DNA of 64,000 nt from Nocardia acididurans (lineage in GTDB: Bacteria > Actinomycetota > Actinomycetes > Mycobacteriales > Mycobacteriaceae): positions 295,754 to 359,753 of the forward strand of contig NZ_JAERRJ010000011.1 in the NCBI RefSeq assembly GCF_016741815.1, in the 5' to 3' direction. The notes beneath the pieces are model-generated. The model saw nothing but the letters and a program-made list of their open reading frames with translations. It was not told where the DNA came from and did not search any database. Positions 1 to 45,300 of this stretch are shown one piece after another; position 1 is the stretch's first letter, and each line of letters starts with the position of its first letter. The position numbers were made by a program, and so were the translations under genes.

Positions 1-34815
<34,815 letters not shown>

Positions 34816-34890
34816 CCCGGTCACCCTCAGCGGTGATGAAATCACCCCGAGGTTTCGTAAACTCTGGATCCAATGATCGAAAAGCACGCC

Positions 34891-34917
34891 CTCCCCCGGC
34901 CCGCGCGGCCGGGGGAG
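34891..34917 (+). terminator. GC-rich hairpin between NRPS and esterase genes
   Basis: Perfect 11-bp inverted repeat (34891-34901 and 34907-34917) with a 5-nt loop, 76 bp after the NRPS stop. There is no T-tract, so it may be an imperfect terminator, an attenuator or an mRNA-processing/stability hairpin rather than a full stop. Polycistronic read-through into the esterase gene is possible. Confidence 0.55.
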
Positions 34918-34952
34918 CCGGCTGCCTTCTGCCGTGGGAGAGCCTCAGCCTG

Positions 34953-35966
34953 ATGAAGCGTTCCGTACTTGCTCGCGCATCGCGCAGCCTGGCGGTGGCC
35001 CTGGCCGCCGCGGTTTCCTTGACGGCCCTGTGCGGGGCCGCGACCGCCGATCCCGCCAAGGCGCCGTCGGTCACCTCCGTCGTCAAGGACGGGCGCACCT
35101 GGCACCTGAAGGTGTACTCGGCCGCGATGGACAAGGAGATCACCGTCGACGTGCAGCGTCCGGTCGACGAGTCCAAGCCCGCGCCGAACCTCTATCTGCT
35201 GAGCGGACTCGACGCCGGCCTGGGCACCGCGAACTGGAAAGCCGAGACCAGCGTGGTGGACTTCCTGGCCGCCAAGCAGGTCAACGTGATCCAGCCGATC
35301 GGCGGCCGCGCCACCTACTACGCCGACTGGGAGAAGCCCGATCCCAAGATCGGCGTGGCCAAGTGGGAGACCTTCTTCACCCAGGAGCTCCCGCCGCTGC
35401 TGGACGAGACGCTGAACTCGACCGGCCTCAACGCGCTGTCCGGCGTCTCCACCTCGGGCACCTCGGTGCTGCGGCTGGCCGAGGCCAAGCCCGGCCTGTG
35501 GAAGTCCGTCGCGGCCTACAGCGGCTGCGCCCAGATCGCCGATCCGCTCGGCCGGCTGGCGCTGAAGCTGTCCGTCGAGGTCTGGGGCGGCGGCAATGTC
35601 GACAATATGTACGGCCCGGCCGACAGCCCGTCCTGGGCGGAGCACGATCCGGTCATCAATGCCGAGAAGCTGCGCGGCACCCAGATCTACCTGTCCAGCT
35701 CGACCGGCGTCCCGGTGAAGGACGACTACGACTACTACCAGACGGTCAACCCGGGTGTGCAGGGCAATGTGGACCTCACCGTCGGCATGGTCATCGAGGC
35801 CGCGACCAACACCTGCACGCACAACCTGAAGAACAAGCTGGACTCGATCAACATCCCCGCCACCTACGGCTTCTTCCCGTATGGCACCCACCGCTGGAAG
35901 TACTGGGATGAAACGTTCCGCGACTCCTGGCCGATTCTGGCCAACGGAATGGAAATCCCGGCCTGA
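34953..35966 (+). CDS. Exported antigen-85-like mycolyltransferase/esterase family protein
   Basis: A 337-residue alpha/beta-hydrolase of the antigen 85 / corynebacterial mycolyltransferase family. It starts with a Sec signal peptide (MKRSVLARASRS, hydrophobic stretch to about residue 32, cleavage near ATA-DP), so it acts outside the membrane. The nucleophile motif is GVSTS (Ser166) where Ag85 has G-x-S-M, and the C-terminal histidine sits in GTHRWKYW (His313), the counterpart of GTHSW in Ag85. Known members move mycolic acids between trehalose and arabinogalactan; the substrate here is unknown. Its position between two NRPS genes, 17 bp ahead of the MbtH gene, suggests a link to modification, transfer or release of the peptide at the cell envelope (inference). 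The start at 34953 is preceded by GGGAG about 12 nt upstream. Confidence 0.85.
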   Translation: MKRSVLARASRSLAVALAAAVSLTALCGAATADPAKAPSVTSVVKDGRTWHLKVYSAAMDKEITVDVQRPVDESKPAPNLYLLSGLDAGLGTANWKAETSVVDFLAAKQVNVIQPIGGRATYYADWEKPDPKIGVAKWETFFTQELPPLLDETLNSTGLNALSGVSTSGTSVLRLAEAKPGLWKSVAAYSGCAQIADPLGRLALKLSVEVWGGGNVDNMYGPADSPSWAEHDPVINAEKLRGTQIYLSSSTGVPVKDDYDYYQTVNPGVQGNVDLTVGMVIEAATNTCTHNLKNKLDSINIPATYGFFPYGTHRWKYWDETFRDSWPILANGMEIPA

Positions 35967-35983
35967 TGATCGGAATGAAGTAA

Positions 35984-36217
35984 GTGAGCACGAACCCTTT
36001 CGACGACGAGCAGGGCGTATTCCTGGTGCTGGTCAACCATGAGGACCAGCACTCGCTGTGGCCGGCCTTCGCCGAGGTGCCCAGCGGCTGGACGGTCGTC
36101 TTCGGGGAGGCTCCCCGTGCGGCCTGCGTCGAATACGTCGAAGCCAACTGGACCGATATGCGACCGAAGAGCCTGCGCGATGCGATGGCATCGACGGATG
36201 GCGCCGTCGTCGCGTAG
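35984..36217 (+). CDS. mbtH: MbtH-like protein
   Basis: A 77-residue MbtH-family protein. These small proteins bind NRPS A domains and are often required for their solubility or activity. The family signature is visible: NHEDQHSLWPAFAEVPSGW and CVEYVEANWTDMRPKSL, including the conserved tryptophans. GTG start, 17 bp after the esterase gene and 122 bp before the second NRPS, so it probably partners the synthetases on both sides. Confidence 0.95.
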   Translation: MSTNPFDDEQGVFLVLVNHEDQHSLWPAFAEVPSGWTVVFGEAPRAACVEYVEANWTDMRPKSLRDAMASTDGAVVA

Positions 36218-36232
36218 CCGCGGAAACCGAAC

Positions 36233-36264
36233 GACCCTCGGACAGCACGAGCACGCCGAGGGTC
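36233..36264 (+). terminator. Hairpin terminator or attenuator after the MbtH gene
   Basis: Inverted repeat of 9 bp (36233-36241 and 36256-36264) followed by a short T-rich stretch (TTTCGTATT). It lies 16 bp downstream of the MbtH stop and 76 bp upstream of the second NRPS. It could lower transcription into the NRPS gene or mark a separate promoter for it. Confidence 0.55.
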
Positions 36265-36339
36265 TTTCGTATTGCCGAAAGCTGATTGGAATCGGAGGTG
36301 TGACAGTGACCTGTCGACATCTCCGCGTGGAGTGAGGAT

Positions 36340-39300
36340 GTGGGAATGGTGAACGCACGTCGTGAAGGGCGTTCCGGTCGTCGCCGCCGGTCGGGAAATC
36401 CGCTCTTCGGGCAGCTGCTCACCTCGATGGTCGACACCGCCGCGGACAACGTGGCGGTGCGCTTCAACCCCACCGGTGATCCCGCCGATCAGCGACAGCT
36501 GACCTACCGCGAACTGGACGAGGCGTCGTCGCAGTGGGCGCGGGAACTGATCGCGCGCGGCGCGGGCCCCGGCGACAAGGTCGCCATGGGCATCACGCGC
36601 TCGATCGAATCGATCCTGTGCATGTGGGCGATCGCCAAGACCGGCGCGGCCTACGTGCCCATCGATCCCAACTATCCGCAGGATCGGATCGAGTACATCC
36701 TCGCCGATGCCGGGGCCACGATGGGCCTCACCACCTCGGTGCACCGGCCGGCGCTGGGCACCACCGTGGACTGGGTCGAGCTCGATGATCCGGGGCATGC
36801 GGCCCGGGTCGCCGCCCTGCCGTCGCGCGCCGTCTCCTACATGGACCGGGTGCGGCCGCTGTACGAGCACCATCCGGCCTACCTCATCTACACCTCGGGT
36901 TCGACCGGCCGCCCGAAGGGCGTCACGGTTCCGCACTCCGGGCTGGCGGGCGTGGCCTCGAGCCGGTTGCTGCACCACGTCACCGAGGATGCCCGCATCC
37001 TGCACGTGAGTTCGCCGAGCTTCGACTTCCACATCGCCGAGACCCTGTACGCGTTCACCGCCGGTGCGACGCTGGTGGTTTCGCCGCCCTCGGTGTTCGC
37101 CGGCGCCGAACTCACCGATCTGCTCAGCCGCGAGCGCGTCACGCACCTGATGATGACCCCGGGCGCGCTGGAGTCGGTGAACCCCGCCGTGCTGAACGAC
37201 CTGCGGGTCTCGATGATCGGCGGCGAGCGGCTCGGCACCGATCTCGTCGACCGGTGGCTCGCCGACCACCGCGACGTCTTCAACGTCTACGGCCCCACCG
37301 AGGCCACCGTCTTCGCCACCTCACAGCTGCTGACCACCTCCGAATCGATCATGCTGGGCAGCGGTCTGGCCGGTGTCCGGGTGCTGGTGCTGGATTCGCA
37401 GCTGCGGCCGGTGCTGCCGGGTGTGGCCGGTGAGCTGTACCTCGCGGGCAACGGCGTGGTCGAGGGCTACCACCTCCGCCCCGGCCTCACCGCCGAGCGC
37501 TTCGTGGCCAACCCCTTCGACGCCGACGGGTCCGGCTCGCGCATCTACCGCACCGGCGACGTGGTGAAGCGCGGCCCGGCGGGGGAGCTGGAGTACCTGG
37601 GCCGCTCCGACTTCCAGGTGAAGATCCGCGGCCTGCGCATCGAGCTCGGCGAGATCGACAGCGCGCTGGAGCAGCACCCGGACGTCGCCTACGCCGCCAC
37701 CATCGGCAAGCAGCTCCCGTCCGGAGCCACCGCGCTGGTCTCCTATGTGATGGCGCAGCCCGACGCCGTCCTGAAGCCCTCCGATCTGGCGGATTTCGTC
37801 GCGAAGTCGTTGCCCGCCTACATGGTTCCGCAATCGATCACCATGCTCGACGAGATCCCGCTGACCCCGGTCGGCAAGCTGGACCGGGCCCGCCTGCCCG
37901 AACCCGTCTTCGCCGCACGGGAATTCCGCGCGCCGTCCACCCGGGCCGAGGAGATCGTGGCCGAGGTCTTCGCGGGCGTACTGCGCCCCGACGAGGACGA
38001 GCCCGTCGGCGCGGACGACGACTTCTTCGAACTCGGCGGCAACTCGCTGCTGGCCACCCAGGTCGCCGCGCGGCTCGGCGCCGCGCTCGGCACCCGCATC
38101 CCGCTGCATCTGGTCTTCGAGGCCAGCACCGTGTCCGAACTGGCCGCACAGCTGGAACTCCATGCCGGGGCAGCGGCCGGCGCCGAGGTCCAGAAGCTGC
38201 AGCCGATGCCGCGACCCGAGCGCATCCCGCTGTCCTACGCGCAGCAGCGCATGTGGTTCCTGAACCGGTTCGACCCGGACAGCGTGGTGGACAACATCCC
38301 GCTCGCGGTGCGGCTGTCCGGCCACCTGGATCTGGACGCGCTGCGGATCGCGGTGCGCGATCTGGTCGAGCGGCACGAGGTGCTGCGCACCATCTACCCC
38401 GGACTCGACGGTGAGGGCTACCAGGTGGTGCTCGACCTCGACGACCCCCGCGCGGTACCCGAACTCCCGGTGGTGGACGCCGACCTCGACCAGATCCGCG
38501 ACCTGGTCGTCGACACCTTCGCCACGGCGTTCGACGTCACCACCGCGCCGCCCCTGCGGGTGCGCGCGCTGCGGATCAGCGCGACCGAACACGTCCTGGT
38601 CTGCGTGGTGCACCACATCTCCGGCGACGGCTGGTCGCTCGGCCCGCTGACCACCGACCTGATGACCGCCTACGTCGCCCGCGCCGCCGGACAGGCGCCC
38701 GCGTGGTCGCCGCTGCCGGTCCAGTACGCCGACTTCAGCATCTGGCAGCGCGGCGTGCTCGGCTCGGAAGACGATGCGCAGAGCCTGATCTCGGCCCAGG
38801 CGCAGTTCTGGCGCACCACGCTCGACGGCATCCCGGACGAACTGTCACTGCCCTTCGACCGGCCGCGTGCGGCCACCCGGTCCTTCGCCGGCGACCATGT
38901 GATGTTCCCGATCGGCGCCGATCTGCACCGGCGGTTGCAGGAGGTCGCCCGGGACCAGCAGGGTTCGCTGTTCATGGTGCTGCACGCGGCGCTGGCCCTG
39001 CTGCTGGCCGGTGTGTCCGGAACCGACGACATCGCGATCGGCACCCCGGTGGCCGGACGCGGTGAAGCCGAACTGGACGACGTCGTCGGCATGTTCGTCA
39101 ACACCCTGGTGCTGCGCTCCCGGGTCCGCGGCGACCACACGATCGCCGAATTGCTCGCCGCCACACGGGAATCCGATATCCAGGCGTTCGCGCACGCGGA
39201 TATCCCGTTCGAGCGCCTGGTCGACCTGCTCGCACCCGATCGCGCCCTGAACCGCAACCCGCTGTTCCAGGTGATGCTGTCGTTCCAGAACCTGCCCGAG

Positions 39301-42300
39301 GGTAGCTTCGAACTGCCCGGTATGACGGTGTCCGGCGTCGAGCTCGAAAAGGTCACCGAGAAGTTCGATCTGTCGCTGACCATCCGCGAGGGCGTGGCCG
39401 AGGAATCCGACGTGCCCGGCCTGGTGGCCGAATTCTCCTACGCCACGGATCTTTTCGATGCCGCCACGGTCTCGCGTCTGACCGACCGCTATCTGCGCGT
39501 GCTGGAGTCGATCGCCCGCGATCCGCAGCAGCGGGTGCGCGACATCGAATTGCTCGAGCACGCCGAGCGGGAACTGGTGCTGCGCCAGTGGAATCGCACG
39601 GCGCACGCGGTGCCGGAGCTCGTCAGCGTGCTCGATCAAGTTGAGGAACAGGTGCGTGCGCGGCCGGATGCCGTTGCGCTGGTGTCCGATCCGGGCGACG
39701 GCGCGGCAGCCGAACAGCTGACCTACGCGGAGTTCGCCGCCCGGGTGAACCGGCTGGCGCGGGAACTCATCGACCGCGGCGTCGGACCCGAAGTGCTGGT
39801 GGCGGTGGGCATCCGCCGCTCGGTCGACATGCTGGTGGCCGTCCACGCGGTCCTGACCGCCGGTGGCGGGTATGTGGCCGTGGATCCGGAATACCCCGCC
39901 GAGCGCATCGACTACGTGCTGGACAGTGCGCGTCCGGCGGTCGTGCTGACAACGCGCGCGGACGGGGACGCCATCGGCTCCGCCGGTGCGCCCGTGCTGC
40001 GGCTCGACGAACTCGACCTGTCGGCGCGTTCGGCCGCACCGATCGCGGCGCACGAGCGGCGCGGCGCGCTGCGTCCGGGCAACACCGCCTACGTGCTCTA
40101 CACCTCCGGCTCCACCGGCCGGCCGAAGGGCGTGGCCGTCAGCCATGCCGCGCTGGTCAACTACCTGAGCTGGATGATCGACGAAATCGGTCTCGCCGAT
40201 TCCGACGTGGTGCTGCTCAAGACGCCGTTCACCTTCGACCCGTCGGTGCGAGAACTGTTCGCCCCCTTGATGATCGGTGCGCGCACCATCATCGCGGCGC
40301 ACGACGGTCATCGGGATCCGCGGCATCTGGCCGAGCTCGTCGCCCGCCACGGGGTCACCGTGACCGCATTCGTGCCGTCACTGCTGTCGGTCTTCGCCAC
40401 GGTCGCCGCGCGTGACGAGATCCGTTCGCTGCGCACCGTTCTCGTCGGCGGCGAGGTGCTGCCGCCCGCCCTGGTGACTGCCTTCCGGCAGGTGTCGGAC
40501 GCGGCCCTGGTCAACTCGTACGGTCCCACCGAATTCACCGTCAGCGCGAGCCTGGGACGCGTGGGCGCGGCCGGTGCCGGTGTGGTTCCCATCGGTGGTC
40601 CGGGCTGGAATTCGCGGGCGTACGTGCTGGATTCGGCCCTGCGGCCGGTACCGGTGGGTGTGCGCGGCGAGCTGTACCTCGCGGGTGCGCAGCTGGCGCG
40701 CGGCTACCACGGCCGCCCCGACCTGACCGCCGAGCGTTTCGTCGCCGATCCGTTCGGCGCCGACGGCGAGCGCATGTACCGCACCGGAGACCTGGTGCGC
40801 TGGAATGCTTCCGGCCTGCTGGAGTACATCGGCCGGTCCGACTTCCAGGTGAAGTTCCGCGGTCAGCGGATCGAACTGGGCGAGATCGAAGCCGTGCTGC
40901 TGGAGCATCCGTCGGTGTCGCAGGCGGCCGCGCTGGTGGTGGATACCGCCACCGGCCAGCATCTGGTGGCATACGTGGTTGCCGCACAGGGTTTCTCGGT
41001 CGATTCGCTGGAACTCACCGGTGTCGCCGGTGAGCGCCTGCCGTCCTACATGGTGCCGTCGGTGTTCATGGCGCTCGACGAGTTCCCGCTCAACACCTCG
41101 GGCAAGCTGGATCGAAAGGCGTTGCCGGAGCCGGTGTTCGAGGCGCGGGAGTTCCGCGCCCCGGAGACCCCGATGCAGGAGATCGTGGCGGGCGTGTTCG
41201 CCGATCTGCTCGGCGTCGAGCGGGTCGGCCTGGACGATTCCTTCTTCGAGCTCGGCGGCAACTCGCTGCTGGCCGCCCGCGCCGCCGCGCGACTCGGTGA
41301 GGCCACCGAGAGCAGCGTCGCGGTCCGGGTGCTGTTCGAGGCCTCCACCGTCGCCGCACTGGCCGAACGCATCGTGCCCGGAGCCCTCGCAACCCCGCGC
41401 CCGGAACTGGTCGCGGTCGAACGGCCCGACCGGATTCCGCTGTCGCTGGCCCAGCAGCTGATGTGGACGCTGAACCAGATCGATCCCGCGTCGCCCGCGT
41501 ACAACATTCCGATGGCGTTGCAGCTCACCGGCACCCTGGATGTAGACGCCCTCCGCGCGGCGGTTCACGACGTGCTGGAACGCCACGAGTCGCTGCGCAC
41601 CCGGTATCCGGCAGACGGCGCCACCGGCCTGCCCTATCAGCAGATTCTCTCCGCGGACGAGGCGCTGCCGGGCGGCCTCGCGGTCCGGACGACCACCGAC
41701 CCCCTGGCCGACGCCACCGCGCTGATGTCCATCGGATTCGATGTGACACAGCAGGTTCCGGTGCGGGCGGTGCTGTTCACCCACGGTGAGCAGGAGTACC
41801 TGTTCACGATGGTGGTGCACCACATCGCCAGCGACGGTTCCTCGGAGGCGCCGCTGGCGCGCGACCTCATGACGGCCTACCTCGCCCGCAGCGCCGGCAA
41901 CGCGCCTGCCTGGTCCCCGCTCGAGATCCAGTACGCCGACTTCGCGCTGTGGCAGCACCGGACGATCGGCGACGAGGAAGACGAGAATTCCTTCGCCGCA
42001 CGCCAGTTGGCGTACTGGCGTGATCATCTGGCCGGGCTGTCCGCCCACCCGGGTCTGCCGCAGGACCGCCCCACCCCGCCGGCCCGGTCCCTGCAGGGCG
42101 CGGTGACCACGCTCACGATACCGGCGGAGCTGCACCGGGAACTGGATCGTATTGCGCGCGAACGGAATGCGACGCTCTTCATGGTGGTGCACGCGGCGCT
42201 CGCGGTACTGCTGGCCCGGGAGTGCGGCCGGTCCGACATCGCGATCGGCACCCCGATCGCCGGCCGGGGCGCGCGCGTGCTGGACGACCTGGTGGGCATG

Positions 42301-45300
42301 TTCGTCAACACCCTGGCATTGCGCACCGAGGTGGACGACACGCTCGGGTTCGACGCCTTCGTCGATCGGGTCCGGGACACCGATCTGGCCGCATTCGACA
42401 ACGCCGATGTGCCCTTCGACCATGTCATCGACGAGATCGTGCCCGACCGGGCGCGTGGTCAGAATCCGTTGTTCCAGGTGCTGCTGGCATTCCAGAACAT
42501 GGAGGCCCCGAAGCTCGAGCTGCCCGGACTGACCATCGCGGGCGTGCACCACGGTGAGGCGGTGGCGAAGGTCGACCTGACCATCGGCATGGATCCCGTC
42601 GTGCACGCGGACCGGACCCTCGGCGAGCTGGTCATCGGCTTCAACTACGCCACCGACATCTTCGACGCGGCGGCGATCGAGGCGCTCGCCGATCGCTATC
42701 TGCGGGTGCTGCGGGCGATCGCGGCGGACCCGCGACGGCTGGTACGCGATATCGATCTGCTCGGTGAGACCGAGCGGGCCGTGGTGCTGCGGCAGTGGAA
42801 CGACACCGCTGCGCCGGTGCCCGCCGTCGTCGGTGTGCTGGATCTGTTCGAGGAGCAGGTCCGCTCTCGGCCCGACGCCATCGCGCTGATCTCCGATCCG
42901 GGCGCCGGCGCGGTGGTGCGGCAGCTGTCCTACGGCGAATTCTCCGGCCGGGTCAATCGCCTGGCGCGTGCGCTCATCGGCGCCGGCGTCGGTCCCGAGA
43001 CCCTGGTGGCGATCGCGATCCGCCGCTCGGTCGATACGCTGGTGGCCGCCTACGCGGTGCTGGCCGCCGGTGGCGCGTACGTGCCGGTCGATCCGGATCA
43101 TCCGGCCGAGCGCATCGCCCACATTCTCGATACCGCGCTCCCGGCGTGTGTGCTGACGACATCCGGGAACACGCTGGAGCTGCCGGAGACGGTGCGCCGG
43201 GTGGAGATCGACACCCTGGATGTGTCGGGCTTCTCGGATGCGCCGGTCACCGACGCGGAGCGGTCCGCGCCGCTGCGGCCGGAGAATACGGCCTACGTCA
43301 TCTACACCTCGGGTTCCACCGGTCGCCCGAAGGGCGTGGCCGTCGGCCATGCGGCGCTGCTGAATCAGCTGAGCTGCATGATCGGCGACTACCGGATCGA
43401 CGACACGGACGTGATCCTGCAGCGGACGCCCTTCACCTTCGATCCGTCGGTGTGGGAGTTGTTCACCCCCTTGCTGATCGGCGCGCGCCTGGTCGTCGGT
43501 GGACCCGACAGCCATCGCGATCCGAACCAGCAGATCGAGCTGATCGCGCGGCACGGGGTCACCATGATGGAAATCGTGCCGTCGCTGCTGTCGGTGCTCG
43601 CCACGGCCGCCACGCCCGGCGAAATCCGTTCGCTGCGAACGGTTCTCGCGGGCGGCGAAGTGCTCTCACCCGCCACGGTGACCGAGTTCCGCGCGGTGTC
43701 GGACGCGGCGGTGTACAACACCTACGGCCCGACCGAGGTCACGATCACCGCGACCGGCCGGCGCGTGCACGAGGCGGTGCCGGGTGCGGTGGTGCCGATC
43801 GGTGGCCCGGTGTGGAACTCCCGTGCGTACGTGCTGGATTCGCGGCTGCGGCCGGTGCCGGTGGGTGTGCGTGGCGAGTTGTATCTGGCGGGTTCCCAGT
43901 TGGCGCGCGGCTATCAGGGCCGCCCGGATCTGACGGCGGATCGGTTCGTGGCCGACCCGTTCGGTGCGGCTGGTGAGCGGATGTATCGGACCGGGGATCT
44001 GGTGCGCTGGAACGCTTCCGGCGAACTGGAGTACATCGGCCGCACCGATTTCCAGGTTAAGCTGCGCGGTCAGCGTGTCGAGCTGGGTGAGATCGAAGCC
44101 GCGCTGCTGGCGCACGCGTCGGTGTCGCAGGTGGCGGTGCTGGTGGTCGATGCGGTGACCGGCCAGCAGCTGGTGGCGTATGTGGTTGCCGCGCAGGGCG
44201 TTCCGGTGGATTCGGCCGAGCTGATCCGGTTCGCCGCCGCGCGCCTGCCGTCCTACATGGTGCCGTCCGCGGTGGTCGTGCTGGATGCGCTGCCGCTCAG
44301 CAGTTCGGGCAAGGTGGACCGGAAGGCGTTGCCGGAGCCGGTGTTCGAGGCGCGGGAGTTCCGTGCCCCGGAGACACCCATGCAGCAGCTCGTCGCGGAG
44401 GTCTTCGCGGATCTGCTCGGCGTCGACCGCATGGGCCTGGACGATTCGATCTTCGGGCTCGGCGGCAATTCGCTGCTGGCCGCCCGCGCCGCCGCCCGGC
44501 TGAGCACCGAACTCGGCTGGAAGGTTCCCATGGTGTGGTTGTTCACCGCACCGACACCGGGCGCGCTGGCGGTCGAACTGGAGAACCACCGCGCCGGCGG
44601 TGTGGACGTCGAGGCCGCCTTCGACGTGCTCCTGCCACTGCGTGCGTCGGGTACCGCCGAGCCGCTGTTCTGCGTGCATCCCTTCGGCGGCATCGCGTGG
44701 TCGTTCGCGGGTCTGGCCGCGCACCTGGATCCCGACCGCCCCATCTACGGTCTGCAGTCCCCGGGTCTGTCCGCCGACGAGTCGGCCCTGCCGGACTCGA
44801 TCGAGGAGTGGGCACAGCGGTACGTCAAGGAGATCCGCTCGGTCCAGCCGACGGGCCCCTACCACCTGCTCGGCTGGTCCCTGGGCGGCGTCCTGGCCCA
44901 CGCCATGGCCGTGCAACTGCAGGACGAGGGCGAGCAGGTGGCCCTGCTGGCGATGATGGACAGCCACCTCCGGGAGGGCGCGGAGGCCGCCGACAACGCC
45001 GGCCCGGGCGCGATTCCCCTGCAGGAGCTGCTGGGTGGCCTACTGGGCGACCGCGCGGTCGAACTGCGGCTCGACGAGAGCACCGACGTGTCGGCCATCG
45101 CCGACCAACTGGCCGCCCTGCCCGAGCCGTTCGCCTCCCTCGGCGCGGAGCGGATCACCCGCTTCGTCCAGTCGAACCTCGACATGGCCGCGCTGACATC
45201 CGGCTACCAGGCCCCCGTGAAGTTCCACGGCGACATCGTCTACTTCACCGCCACCGAAACCACCCCACCCGGCACGACAGGAGCGACCACCTGGTCGAAC

